NCBI GenBank assembly: GCA_027494115.1
Contig: JAOSJL010000001.1
Coordinates: 1,265,926 to 1,329,925, forward strand
Length of the DNA: 64,000 nt
Source of the DNA: Acidimicrobiia bacterium
Lineage (GTDB): Bacteria; Actinomycetota; Acidimicrobiia; IMCC26256; JAOSJL01
Direction: 5' to 3'
Part shown: positions 48,136-57,844 of the stretch, piece after piece
Layout: every line of letters begins with the position of its first letter
Numbering within the stretch: the stretch's first letter is position 1
Made by a program: the position numbers and the translations under genes
The notes under the pieces: generated by a model
Told to the model about the DNA's origin: nothing
Database searches by the model: none
What the model saw: the letters and a program-made list of their open reading frames with translations, nothing else

Positions 48136-48667
48136 GAGATTTGGCTGTGGCGGATTTTCACAAGGCTGATGTCGAAAAGCTCATGGATGGCGTGTTGGCG
48201 TGGCCTGCTGTCCAGGAGATGATGAAGAGCCCCAAGGACATCGATCGTTTCGACAAGTACGTCGAGATCCTTCAGGAGCGGGTCGAGTGGGACGAGCCGA
48301 TCCTGTTGCCGCTCACGCCGGCGTTGTTCATCGTCGCCAAGGACGGTGAGCGTGTGGTGAAGTGTCGTTGTGGTCACGAGTTCGGTGACTACCGGGTGAA
48401 TTGGAAGATCTCGGCGTTGATCAATGTGCGTGACACCGAGGAGAGTTTGGCGGAGGTGTACAAGGGTCGGGAGATGCCTGATCCGGCGTGGGTCCAGTTG
48501 CGTGAGTATTGTGTCCCGGGTGTGGTGGTCAGCTCGAGGTGGAGGTCGTCCCGCGGGGTTGTCCGCCCGATTTCGATTTTCTGCCGGATCTCGACACGTT
48601 CTATTCCGAGTGGCTGGGTCGTCCGCTGCCCGACACCGCCGAGTACAAGGACCTCACACCCGACGCC
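48118..48667 (+). repeat. 550-bp direct repeat, copy 1
   Basis: This matches 54809-55359 with one 1-bp deletion (after GAGTAT near 48510) and one substitution (CGACACC against CGATACC near 48632). It runs from the last codons of hyuB through the gamma-like gene to the codons for LTPDA. The presence of the hyuB tail in both copies shows that this location is the source. Confidence 0.95.
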
Positions 48668-48688
48668 GTGAGTGCATGGGTCGGGTGA
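48147..48688 (+). CDS. Acetone carboxylase gamma-like subunit, copy 1, frameshifted
   Basis: A gamma-like subunit of about 180 residues (ADFHKADVEKLMDGVLAWPA, then KCRCGHEFGDYRVNWKISAL). GTG 48147 follows AGGAGA by 7 nt. Relative to copy 2 one base is missing near 48510, so after WVQLREY the as-sequenced frame loses the second Cys motif (CPGCGGQ) and stops at 48671. With the base restored it ends at 48688 after SAWVG, a normal length for AcxC-like proteins. The indel is in a GTGTGT tract, not a homopolymer, so real decay after duplication cannot be excluded. Confidence 0.75.
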
Positions 48689-48706
48689 CGACCCGACGGG
48701 GTTCTC

Positions 48707-49586
48707 ATGAAACCGGCACCTGTTGACTATGCGGCTCCGACGTCGTCTGCGGAAGCGGTTTCACTCCTGAGTGATCCCGATCGCGAGGCGGTGATCCTCG
48801 CGGGCGGCCAGAGTCTGATGCCGATGCTCAACGCGCGTCTGGCGCGTCCCGAACTGCTGGTCGACCTGGGTCGTATCGACGGCCTCGACTACATCCGTGA
48901 ACGCGACAACCGACTCCGAGATCGGTGCCATGACGACCAAGCGCTCCGTGGAGCGGTCGGCGCTCGTCTCGAGCCGCCAGCCGTTGTTGCACGCGGCCAC
49001 GCTCCTGGTCGGCCACCCCCAGATCCGCAATCGAGGCACGATCGGCGGATCCATGGCCCACGCGGATCCCGCTGCCGAGTATCCCGCGGTGGCCATCGCG
49101 TCGGACGCGGAGATGCAGGTGCTCGGACCTCACGGTGAGCGCACCGTCAAAGCCGAGGATTTTTTCGTCACATATCTCACAACTGCCCTCGAACCGGCCG
49201 AGATACTCATCGAGGTGAGCATCCCGATGTTGGCCGAAGGAAGCGGTTGGGCGTTCACGGAACTCTCCCGGCGTCACGGCGACTTCGCGATGGCCGGTAC
49301 GGCGATCACACTGAGTGTCGACGCGGCCGGCAGTTGTACCGACGTGAGGATCGTGCTGTTCGGTGTGGGACCCACAGCGACGCGGATGCGCGAGGCGGAG
49401 CAGATCGTGAACGGTGAGAGCGTGGGTGAAGAACTGTTCGCCCGGGCGGGGACCGCCGTGGCAGACGAGATCACCGATCCGTTGGCGGACGTGCACGCCA
49501 CGGCGGACTACCGCCGACACCTTGCCGACGTGCTGACGCGGCGCGGACTCGCGGAGGCGGTGGCGCGAGCCACCGTGTCGCCATGA
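48707..49586 (+). CDS. coxM: Xanthine dehydrogenase/CO dehydrogenase-type FAD-binding subunit, one frameshift
   Basis: A medium subunit of about 292 residues. FAD-binding blocks are AVILAGGQSLMPMLNARLAR and RNRGTIGGSMAHADPAAEYP; the C-terminal CO_deh_flav_C domain includes FTELSRRHGDFAMAGTAITL. An extra C near 48910-48911 splits it; removing it gives ERDNDSEIGAMTTKRSVE. It passes electrons from the 2Fe-2S subunit to an acceptor. Start ATG 48707 lies 18 bp after the restored gamma stop. Confidence 0.85.
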
Positions 49587-49640
49587 CCTCCGTCACCATG
49601 AGCCAGTTGTCCCCGGCCGAAGATCGGGAGGCTTCCTCGC

Positions 49641-50144
49641 ATGGTCAGTGAGCGCGTGATTCGCTTGACGGTCAACGGCGAGCCCTGCGAGGCATCGGCC
49701 GAGCCGCGCACCACACTCGCCGATCTTCTTCGTGATCAGCTTGGCCTCACCGGCACCCACGTCGGATGTGAACACGGGGTGTGCGGGATCTGCACCGTGC
49801 TCGTCGAGGGCACGGCGGTGCGTTCGTGCCTGATGCTTGCCGTGCAGGCGGAGGGAGCGGACGTGACGACCGTGGAGGGACTGACGGGTCCCGACAACGG
49901 ACTCCATCCGATCCAGGAGGCCTTCGCCGAAGAACACGGCCTGCAGTGCGGTTTTTGTACCCCCGGCTTCCTGATGGCGGTCTACGAGCTGCTGGAGAAC
50001 AATCCGAGTCCCACAGAAGACGAGATCCGTGACGTGCTCGGTGGCCAGCTCTGTCGGTGCACCGGCTATCAGAGCATTCTGCGCTCCGTGCACGTGGCGG
50101 CCGCCAAGCTCGGCGCGGCCCGCTCGGCAGATGTCCATGCCTAG
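49641..50144 (+). CDS. coxS: 2Fe-2S subunit of a molybdenum hydroxylase
   Basis: A 167-residue small subunit with both iron-sulfur domains. The plant-type cluster is in [17 protein letters not shown], with a further Cys in VRSC. The C-terminal four-helix cluster is in [16 protein letters not shown] and [12 protein letters not shown]. All eight expected cysteines are visible. It lies between the medium and large subunit genes in the M-S-L order usual for Cox-type hydroxylases. Confidence 0.93.
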   Translation: MVSERVIRLTVNGEPCEASAEPRTTLADLLRDQLGLTGTHVGCEHGVCGICTVLVEGTAVRSCLMLAVQAEGADVTTVEGLTGPDNGLHPIQEAFAEEHGLQCGFCTPGFLMAVYELLENNPSPTEDEIRDVLGGQLCRCTGYQSILRSVHVAAAKLGAARSADVHA

Positions 50145-50207
50145 CCGCGGGTCCACCCGATGCGGCGTGGGCAGACGAATGAACGGACGAGGGAACGAGC
50201 GTTCATT

Positions 50208-52656
50208 GTGATAGAGATCCCGAAGAGGCCGGAGGATCTTCCCACCAGCGGGCTGCGTTGGGTCGGGCGCCGCGTTCGACGTACAGAGGACGCGGCTCTT
50301 CTCACCGGGCGCACGGAGTTCATCGGTGACGTCGCGCTACCGCGGATGCTCCACGCCGCCATTCTCCGTAGCCCGTTTCCCCACGCGCGCATCACGAGTG
50401 TCGACACGAGCCAGGCCGAAGCCCTGCCCGGTGTGGTGGCGGTGGTGACCGGCGAGGATGCCGCGGATTGGTGCAATCCCGCTCGCTCCGCGCCCGAGGG
50501 CTGGGGTACGCACTGCCTCGCGACGCACAAGGTGCACTTCGTGGGAGAACCGGTGGCGGCCGTGGCAGCCACCAGCCGCTATCTGGCAGAGGACGCCCTC
50601 GAACTGATCGAGGTCGACTACGAGCCGCTCGAGGCCGTGACCGACCCGTTCGCGGCCATGGAGGACGACAGCCCCCTCGTCATCGAGGAGAACGACACCA
50701 ACGTGATGATGCACCGCGTCTTCACCTGGGGCGAGGTCGACAAAGCCTTTGCCGACGCGGCACACGTGTTCACCGAGAAGTTCCGCTGGAATCGTGTGGG
50801 GGCCAATCCCACCGAGACCTACGGCTGCGTCTGCGAATGGGACCCCATGAGCCTCGAACTGACGGTCCGCGGCAGCATCCAGTCGCCCGCCTTCTTCGGC
50901 CTGGGCCGCGCGGCGACCCTGGGGATTCCCTCCAACAAGGTGAACGTGAAGAGCCATCCTCACGGTGGGAGTTTCGGAGGGAAGGGCGGCGCCCGCGGCA
51001 CAGACATCACCAGCATGCTCTCCCGCAAGGCGGGGGCCGACCCGTCAAGTGGATCGAAGATCGCGTCGAGTACCTCACCTCCGGTGGCAGTCAGGCCTGG
51101 GATCGACACTATGAAGCGTCCGTGGCGGTCGACGACGACGGCCGCGTGACAGGCCTCACGGTGAAGCTCGTCGACGACCTCGGCGCGACCGGCGAAGGCT
51201 ACGGTGCGATCAGCGCCGCCAAACCGCTCGCAGCTTTCACGGGGCCCTACACGATTCCCGTCGCCCAGTACGACCTCACCTTGATGGCGACGAACAAGCT
51301 CCCGGCCTGCCCCTACCGAGGGATGGGTCCGCCGCCGCACTTCTTCGTGCTCGAGCAGATGATGGACATCGCGGCGCGGGGTCTGGGCGTCGATCCGGCG
51401 GAGTTCCGACGCCGGAACTTCATCCGCTCGGATCAGTTCCCGTACACGATCCCGAGCGGCAACGAGTACGACAGCGGGAGCTACGAGGAGGTGCTCGACG
51501 CGGCGCTCGATCTGGCGGGCTACCCGGAGTTGCGCGAGCGACAGCGCGAGGCCCGCGAACAGGGGCGCATCGTGGGCATCGGGGTGGCGAGCGCCATCGA
51601 GCCCGGTGTGTTCGACTGGAACGCCTACGCGATCGTGGGTCTGCCGCAGACGGGCGTGCCCGAGGGCGCGACCGTGAGCGTCGACATCATGGGGATGATC
51701 ACGGTGCGCGTCGGCTTCTCCCAGGAGGGACAGGGGCAGTACACGCTGGTCAGCCAGCTCGTGGCCGACTTCTTCTCTGTGGACATGGACACCGTGCGCG
51801 TGGTTCAGCTCGACACCCAGTCGGCGCCGCCCTCATTCGGCCCGGGCGGCAGCCGCCTGGGGGTGGCGATCACGGGCGCGGTGCTCGGTGCCTGCGAACG
51901 TCTCTCGGAGAAGATGTGCGCGGTTACGGCCGCGCTGACGGGAGCCGAGCGGGCCGACGTCGAGCTGCGCGACGGCACGTTCATGGTCAAGGGCAAGCCC
52001 GGAGCCGAGATGAGTCTGCCCCAGGTGGCGGGCACGATGCTCGCACGCAGCGATCTGTTGCCGCCCGACATCGACCCGCGTCCCGAGGCCACCCACGTCT
52101 GGACTGCAGCGGGCCGCACGCCGGCCGACGAAGAGGGGCGGGCCAAGAGCTATCTCACCGCGGCGCAGGCGGTGCACGTCGTGGTCGTGGAGATCGATCC
52201 CGACACCGGCGTGGTGGAGATCGTCAAGTACTGCCTCGCCGACGACTGCGGCACCCGCCTCAACCCGGTCGTCGTGGAGGGCCAGACCGACGGCAGCGTG
52301 GCCCAGGGAGTGGGGGCGGCCCTCTTCGAGGAGTACGCCTACGACGACCAGGCGCAGCCGCTCACCGCGAGCTTCATGGACTACCTGATACCCACGATCA
52401 ACGAGGTGCCCCCCACCGAGAAGGCGGAGGTGGTGACGCCCTCGCCCTTCACGCCGCTGGGGGCCAAGGGCTGCGGCGAAGGTGCGATCCACACCACGCC
52501 GGCCGCGGTGATGTGTGCCGTCAACGACGCGCTGGCTCCACTCGGGACCCGGGGCGCGAGGTACCGGCCGCGCCGAAACGCATCTGGAAGCTGATTCACG
52601 AAGCCGGGGATCAGGTGCAGGCCGGCGAACCATCGGAAAGCCGGGAGGCATCATGA
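50208..52656 (+). CDS. coxL: Molybdopterin-binding large subunit of a xanthine dehydrogenase-family hydroxylase, two frameshifts
   Basis: A large subunit of about 815 residues. Blocks include LRWVGRRVRRTEDAALLTGR, VGEPVAAVAATSRYLAED, PYRGMGPPPHFFVLEQMMD, FSQEGQGQYTLVSQLVADFF and GAKGCGEGAIHTTPAAVMCA; the last contains the active-site Glu. The CODH loop AYXCSFR is absent, so CO oxidation is unlikely and hydroxylation of an organic substrate is favoured. Missing bases in the G5 run 51032-51036 and the G4 run 52551-52554 break the frame; the true C-terminus reads REVPAAPKRIWKLIHEAG and stops at 52656. Start GTG 50208 is tentative. Confidence 0.86.
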
Positions 52657-53642
52657 GCGACGACCATTTCGTGGCGCTGTCGGAATGCCACTTCATGAAC
52701 CCGGCGACTCTGGCCGAGATCAGCAACTACTACCCCAACACGAAGCGTTGGTGGGCCAGCGTGCAGGGGGTTCTCCGAGCCTGGTCGGGTATCGACCTCG
52801 CGGAGAAGCGGCCTCCGCCGATCGCGGAGACGCTGATCGGGTACATGGACGAGGCCGAGGTCGACGTGTGCTTCTGTCTGCGCGAAGGAATGATGGACAT
52901 CAGTGGGGGCACGATCTCCCTGTCGACCAACCAGTTCATGATCGACCAGATCAAGCCCTACCCGGGGCGCATGTACCTCGAGGCGATGGTGGGGCCGATC
53001 CTGCGCCGTGGTGTCGAGAACGCGATCTGGGAGCTCGAGCACCTCGTCACGGAATACGACGCGCGGCTCTGCAAGGTCTATCAGCCGGAGGATCTGGCGC
53101 CGCTGGACGACAAGCGGATGTGGCCGTTCTACGAGAAGGCCTGCGAGCTCGACATCCCCCTCACGGTCCACACCGGGATGTCCTACGTCTATCCACAGCC
53201 GAGCTTCCACACCCACCCCGACACACTCGACCGTGTGTTGCTCGACTTCCCCGAGCTCAAGATGATCGCCTACCACATGGCGTGGCCCCACACCGAGGAG
53301 GTGATCGGGCTCGCGGGCAAGCACGAGAACCTCTACCTCAGCCTGTCGGGCATCGTCGGGTGGTACGAACGTTCGCCCTACCGCGGCTATCACGCGATCG
53401 GCACGGCACTCCAGTGGGTCGAGCCCCACAAGATCGTGCTCGGTCTCGACCTACCCTTTGTCGACACCAAGCGAGTGGTCGATTGGGTGCGCAACCTGCA
53501 GATCCCCGACGAGTTGCAGCGGAACTACGGGTACCCGGAGATCACCGACGAGATGCGGGCAGGGTTCCTCGGCACGAACCTCGCACGGCTTGCCAAGATC
53601 GATCCGACCCGACGCATCGGGCGACGAACGGACAGCTCATGA
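52653..53642 (+). CDS. Amidohydrolase 2 (ACMSD-type TIM-barrel) family protein
   Basis: A 329-residue TIM-barrel metal hydrolase/decarboxylase. It has IPLTVHTGMSYVYPQPSFHT, LPELKMIAYHMAWPHTEEV-like strands (read as FPELKMIAYHMAWPHTEEVI) and IVLGLDLPFVDTK near the end. The family holds ACMSD decarboxylases and related hydratases; members near HyuAB or CoA genes often act on ring-cleavage products. The N-terminus is MSDDHFVALSECHFMNPATL, lacking the usual D-x-H motif, so the metal site may be altered. The ATG overlaps the coxL stop (ATGA), so it is translationally coupled. Confidence 0.8.
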   Translation: MSDDHFVALSECHFMNPATLAEISNYYPNTKRWWASVQGVLRAWSGIDLAEKRPPPIAETLIGYMDEAEVDVCFCLREGMMDISGGTISLSTNQFMIDQIKPYPGRMYLEAMVGPILRRGVENAIWELEHLVTEYDARLCKVYQPEDLAPLDDKRMWPFYEKACELDIPLTVHTGMSYVYPQPSFHTHPDTLDRVLLDFPELKMIAYHMAWPHTEEVIGLAGKHENLYLSLSGIVGWYERSPYRGYHAIGTALQWVEPHKIVLGLDLPFVDTKRVVDWVRNLQIPDELQRNYGYPEITDEMRAGFLGTNLARLAKIDPTRRIGRRTDSS

Positions 53643-54799
53643 CGGGTCAGGCGTGCATCGTGGGAATCGGGGAGACGGACTACTGCCGCAGGCCCGGCTC
53701 GGGCATGAGCCAGCTCGGCATTCAGCTCCAGGCTTCCGTGCGTGCGATCGACGAGGCCGGGCTGAAGCCGTCGGCCATCGACGGCATCATGCCCTTTCCG
53801 AACCTGGGTCGGGCGGAGGAGTTCGCGGCCAACCTCGGTTGTGAGAACCTGCGCTTCGCGGCCACGGTGGGAATGGGCGGTGCAGCACCGGTGGCCTCGC
53901 TCCAGGACGCCGCGGCGGCCGTCATGAGTGGAACGGCGAGCTACGTGTTGTTGCCGGCGGGCTGGAACGGGTACTCGGGTTCCCGGGCCCGCCAGACGGT
54001 GACCGATGACACGGCTTCGATTCCCGGTGGGGCCATCGCGCGCGACTACTACCTGCCGTACGGCTTCACCGCGCCACCTCAGTGGTACTCCGTGATCGCG
54101 CGCCGCCACATGGAGGAGTTCGGCACCAAGTCCGAGCAGCTCGGCCTGATAGCGGTTGCGATGCGCGAGCACGCCCAGCGCAATCCGCGCGCGGTCATGC
54201 GCGGCCGACGCATCACCCTCGACGACTACATGGACTCACGTATGCTCGCCGACCCCTATCGGGTCCTGGACTGCTGCCTCGAGACCGATGGCGCGGCCGC
54301 CGTGGTGGTGACCAGCGCCGAGCGGGCGCGGGATCTGCCGACGAAGCCGGTCACGATCGTGAGCGCCGCGCGCGGCCAGCCCTATCCGGCCGACGAGATC
54401 ACCAACCGCGACGACCTGTTCAAGACCGGGCTCACCATCGCGGCACCCGAGGCGTTCGGAAAGGCGGGGATCACACCCGACGACGTCGATTTCGCGATGA
54501 TCTACGACTGCTTCACCTTCGAGGTGCTCCAACAGCTCGAAGAGGCCGGCTTCTGCGAGCGCGGTGAGGGTGGAGCGTTTGTCGAAGACGCGCGCATCGA
54601 GCTGGGTGGCGAGCTTCCCGTCAACACCCACGGGGGACTGCTCGCAGAGGCCCATGTTCTCGGCATGAGCCACATCGTGGAGGCGGTGCGTCAGCTACGG
54701 GGAGAGGCGGAGGAGCGTCAGGTCGAGAGTGCAGAGACGGGCATCGTCACGGGCTGGGGCGACTTCGGTGATGGCAGCATCGCCGTCCTGGCGCGCTGA
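53639..54799 (+). CDS. SCP2-type thiolase / lipid-transfer protein (Ltp2-like)
   Basis: A 386-residue thiolase-fold protein of the SCP2/Ltp branch (QACIVGIGETDYCRRPGSGM, then MSGTASYVLLPAGWNGYSGS). Conserved parts are MIYDCFTFEVLQQLEEAGFC and LPVNTHGGLLAEAHVLGMSH. Such proteins pair with DUF35 Zn-ribbon/OB proteins to form retro-aldolases or thiolases in steroid side-chain removal. Here the DUF35 domain lies in the next gene, inside a fusion. The ATG overlaps the previous stop. Confidence 0.86.
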   Translation: MTGQACIVGIGETDYCRRPGSGMSQLGIQLQASVRAIDEAGLKPSAIDGIMPFPNLGRAEEFAANLGCENLRFAATVGMGGAAPVASLQDAAAAVMSGTASYVLLPAGWNGYSGSRARQTVTDDTASIPGGAIARDYYLPYGFTAPPQWYSVIARRHMEEFGTKSEQLGLIAVAMREHAQRNPRAVMRGRRITLDDYMDSRMLADPYRVLDCCLETDGAAAVVVTSAERARDLPTKPVTIVSAARGQPYPADEITNRDDLFKTGLTIAAPEAFGKAGITPDDVDFAMIYDCFTFEVLQQLEEAGFCERGEGGAFVEDARIELGGELPVNTHGGLLAEAHVLGMSHIVEAVRQLRGEAEERQVESAETGIVTGWGDFGDGSIAVLAR

Positions 54800-54808
54800 G
54801 GTGTGAGG

Positions 54809-55359
54809 GACGACTTCGAGTTCTAGGAGATTTGGCTGTGGCGGATTTTCACAAGGCTGATGTCGAAAAGCTCATGGATGGCGTGTTGGCGTGGCCTGCT
54901 GTCCAGGAGATGATGAAGAGCCCCAAGGACATCGATCGTTTCGACAAGTACGTCGAGATCCTTCAGGAGCGGGTCGAGTGGGACGAGCCGATCCTGTTGC
55001 CGCTCACGCCGGCGTTGTTCATCGTCGCCAAGGACGGTGAGCGTGTGGTGAAGTGTCGTTGTGGTCACGAGTTCGGTGACTACCGGGTGAATTGGAAGAT
55101 CTCGGCGTTGATCAATGTGCGTGACACCGAGGAGAGTTTGGCGGAGGTGTACAAGGGTCGGGAGATGCCTGATCCGGCGTGGGTCCAGTTGCGTGAGTAT
55201 GTGTGTCCCGGGTGTGGTGGTCAGCTCGAGGTGGAGGTCGTCCCGCGGGGTTGTCCGCCCGATTTCGATTTTCTGCCGGATCTCGACACGTTCTATTCCG
55301 AGTGGCTGGGTCGTCCGCTGCCCGATACCGCCGAGTACAAGGACCTCACACCCGACGCC
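54809..55359 (+). repeat. 551-bp direct repeat, copy 2
   Basis: A copy of 48118-48667. It begins with an untranslated remnant of the hyuB end (18 bp including its stop codon), keeps the gamma start region and ribosome binding site, and ends at codons for LTPDA. There it joins, in frame, DNA with different codon use: in the first 22 codons of the repeat gene eight end in A or T, against two in the 22 codons after the junction. Confidence 0.95.
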
Positions 55360-56595
55360 ATCGGCAAATGGGCCACACCCGAGTACACCAAGCCCCTCCC
55401 CGAGCTCGACGGCTACGCCAAGGACTTCTACGGCTTCTGCAAGGAGGGGGAGCTTCGCTTCCAACGCTGCGTGGACTGCAAAGAGTGGCGCCACGTACCG
55501 CGGGAAATGTGCGCCGAGTGCGGCTCCTTCGATTGGATATGGGAGCGTTCGAGTGGCCGCGGCACCGTCTTCAGCTGGACCGTCGCCGACCGGGCCCTCC
55601 ACCCCGACTTCGTCGACGACACGCCCTATGCCCCCACCGTCGTGGAGATGGAGGAGGGCGTGCGCCTGCTCAGCCAGGTCGTGGACTGTCCTCCGGAGGA
55701 TCTCGAAATGGGCATGCCCGTCGAGGTCGTGTTCGACGAGGTGACCCACGAGGTCACCCTCCCGAAGTTCCGGCGGCGGTCGGGGGGAGAAGCCCGTCGT
55801 CGCCCCGTGTCGATCGAGACGCTCGAGCTACCTCCCACGATCCGATACGAGAAGAGTGATGGCATCGCCGTCGTGACGATCGACCGTCCCGACGCCATGA
55901 ACGCGTTGACCAAGGAGATGCTCGCCGCGCTGGACTCGGCCTTTGCCCACTTCAACGACGATGACGACTCGTTGGTGGCGATCCTGACCGCCGTCGGCGA
56001 CCGGGCGTTCTGCACGGGGATGGATCTGAAGGAGGCGATTCCGCTCCTCACCTCCGGCGACGAACTCGGTTACGAAGACCACACCAAGCGCCAGTTCTCA
56101 GAGGTCGACAAGCCGATCATCGCCGCGGTGAACGGTCACTGCATCGCCGGTGGCATGGAGATGCTCGCCGGGACGGATCTGCGGGTGGCCGCGCAAGGAG
56201 CGACCTTCGGTCTGGGTGAGGTTCGGTGGGGTCTGGTCCCCGCCGGCGGCTCGCACATCCGCCTCCCGCGCCAGATCCCCTGGGCGCTGGCGATGGAGCT
56301 GCTGCTCACCGGCGAGTCCATCGACGCGCAGCGAGCGTACGAGATCGGCCTGGTGAACCGCGTCGTACCCGCCGACGAGGTCATGTCCACCGCGCTCGAG
56401 CTCGCGTCCTCGATCTGCAGGAACGGTCCGCTGGCGGTCCGCACCTCCAAGGAGATCGCGGTGCGCGCACTCGGACTCGAGGACGGGTTCGTCCTCGAGA
56501 AGTCCCTCGCAGCAAAGGTCTTTGCCTCGAACGATGCGAAGGAAGGCCCACGCGCCTTCGCGGAGAAGCGCAAGCCCGACTTCACCGGTCAGTAG
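54838..56595 (+). CDS. Triple fusion: acetone carboxylase gamma-like, DUF35 (Zn ribbon/OB) and enoyl-CoA hydratase
   Basis: A 585-residue protein. Residues 1-174 are the intact gamma-like domain (CRCGHEF and CPGCGGQ motifs). Residues about 190-320 are a DUF35 rubredoxin-like Zn ribbon (RFQRCVDCKEWRHVPREMCA, then ECGSFDW) plus OB fold (GRGTVFSWTVADRALHPDFV). Residues about 322-585 are a crotonase (TIDRPDAMNALTKEMLAALD, FCTGMDLKEAIPL, HCIAGGMEMLAGTDLRVAAQ, GEVRWGLVPAGGSHIRLPR). GTG 54838 follows AGGAGA; the upstream in-frame TTG is too close to it. DUF35 should pair with the thiolase encoded just upstream. The gamma part was added by the 550-bp duplication. Confidence 0.87.
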   Translation: MADFHKADVEKLMDGVLAWPAVQEMMKSPKDIDRFDKYVEILQERVEWDEPILLPLTPALFIVAKDGERVVKCRCGHEFGDYRVNWKISALINVRDTEESLAEVYKGREMPDPAWVQLREYVCPGCGGQLEVEVVPRGCPPDFDFLPDLDTFYSEWLGRPLPDTAEYKDLTPDAIGKWATPEYTKPLPELDGYAKDFYGFCKEGELRFQRCVDCKEWRHVPREMCAECGSFDWIWERSSGRGTVFSWTVADRALHPDFVDDTPYAPTVVEMEEGVRLLSQVVDCPPEDLEMGMPVEVVFDEVTHEVTLPKFRRRSGGEARRRPVSIETLELPPTIRYEKSDGIAVVTIDRPDAMNALTKEMLAALDSAFAHFNDDDDSLVAILTAVGDRAFCTGMDLKEAIPLLTSGDELGYEDHTKRQFSEVDKPIIAAVNGHCIAGGMEMLAGTDLRVAAQGATFGLGEVRWGLVPAGGSHIRLPRQIPWALAMELLLTGESIDAQRAYEIGLVNRVVPADEVMSTALELASSICRNGPLAVRTSKEIAVRALGLEDGFVLEKSLAAKVFASNDAKEGPRAFAEKRKPDFTGQ

Positions 56596-57807
56596 ATCAC
56601 CTGCTCCTCGACGAGCCGCTCGTAGCGGTCCTTCGGCATGTCGAGCAGATCCCCGAAGACGTGCTCGTTGTCCCGGCCGATCGCGGGGCCGGGTTCGATC
56701 TTCGCCTCGCTTCGGCTGGTCTTCACGTAGGCGCCGTAGATGGTCTCTGTGAATCCGAGGGGATGGTGCACCTCGATGAAGGTGCCACGGGCGCGGTAGT
56801 GGGGATCGTCGAGCAGGTCGCCCACGTTCAGGACCGGAGCGGCCGCGACCCCCTGACCCTGGAGTCGTTCGGCGAGCGCCCGGTCGTCGAAGTCGGCCGT
56901 CCAGGCGGCCAGTTGTTCATGGAGCCGGGCGATGTTGCGCACGCGGTCCTCATGGGTGGCGAATTCCTCGGCGTCCGTCCAGGCGGCACCGTCAGTGGCC
57001 GCGACGAGGCCCTGCCATTCCGCGTCGTTCGTGACCACGATGCTGATCCAGCGGTCGTCGCCGGTGCAGGGGAAGACACCATGGGGCGCGGCGACCGACA
57101 GCGGGTGTCGATTGCCCATCGGCTTCGCGACCCGGTCGTTCATCGTGTAGTCCATGAAAGCCGGACCGACCATCTGCATCACAGCTTCCTGCTGTGAGTA
57201 GTCGATGTGCTGTCCCTTCCCCGTGCGGTCTCGATGTCTCAGCGCGACGAGAATCGAGAACGCGCCCATGATGCCGTTGAAAGGATCGGAGAAGGCGTTC
57301 TCCATCGCGATGGGGGTCCGTCGTCGTATCCGGTGAGGCTGTCCATTCCGGTGATGCTCGCGAGGCTGAGTCCGTAGGTACGGAGATTGGAGAGAGGGCC
57401 GTAGAGACCGGCGGCGGGCATCGAGAACATGACGATGTCGGATTTCACCTCGGCGAGCTCCGCGTATCCCAGCCCGAGCCCGCTCATCACGCCGGGCCCG
57501 AAGTTCTCGACGACCACGTCGCAGTGGGCGATGAGCTCGCGGGCCAGCGCCACTCCCTCGGGCTTCTTCAGGTTGAGGGTCACGCTGCCGTTTCCGGCCC
57601 AGCCTGCATGGAGCGAGAGGCTGCGGTCCGGATCCCGAACACCCCCGGCAAAGGGGGGATGGTGCGTGCCATGTCGATTCTGGCCCGCGACTCGATCTTG
57701 TAGACCTCGGCACCGAGGAACGCGAGGGTCTGCCCGACGACGGGGCCGGCCCACACCCAGCCGAAGTTGGCGACCCGGATTCCCTCGAGAGGTGTCGCTT
57801 CTGCCAT
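56589..57807 (-). CDS. Class III (CaiB/BaiF) CoA-transferase, two frameshifts
   Basis: A CoA-transferase of about 406 residues. The N-terminus is EGIRVANFGWVWAGPVVGQT, then FLGAEVYKIESRARIDMART; the middle is GSVTLNLKKPEGVALARELI and CDVVVENFGPGVMSGLGLGY; the C-terminal half begins PPIAMENAFSDPFNGIMGAF. Bases missing from the G6 run 57653-57658 and the G5 run 57312-57316 put these parts in three frames. The gene ends convergently with the triple-fusion gene, overlapping it by 7 bp, and follows the next CoA-transferase on the same strand. Confidence 0.83.
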
Positions 57808-57844
57808 TTCCGTCTCCTCGATCGTCCGAAGACCGTGTTGCGGG

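Noticed and set aside
50208-52656. Aerobic CO dehydrogenase
   Set aside because: The AYXCSFR active-site loop of true CO dehydrogenases is absent from the large subunit; a xanthine-dehydrogenase-family hydroxylase is the safer call.
54809-54837. Insertion sequence ends around the duplicated block
   Set aside because: No inverted repeats, target-site duplication or transposase gene were found at either copy; the block looks like a segmental duplication.
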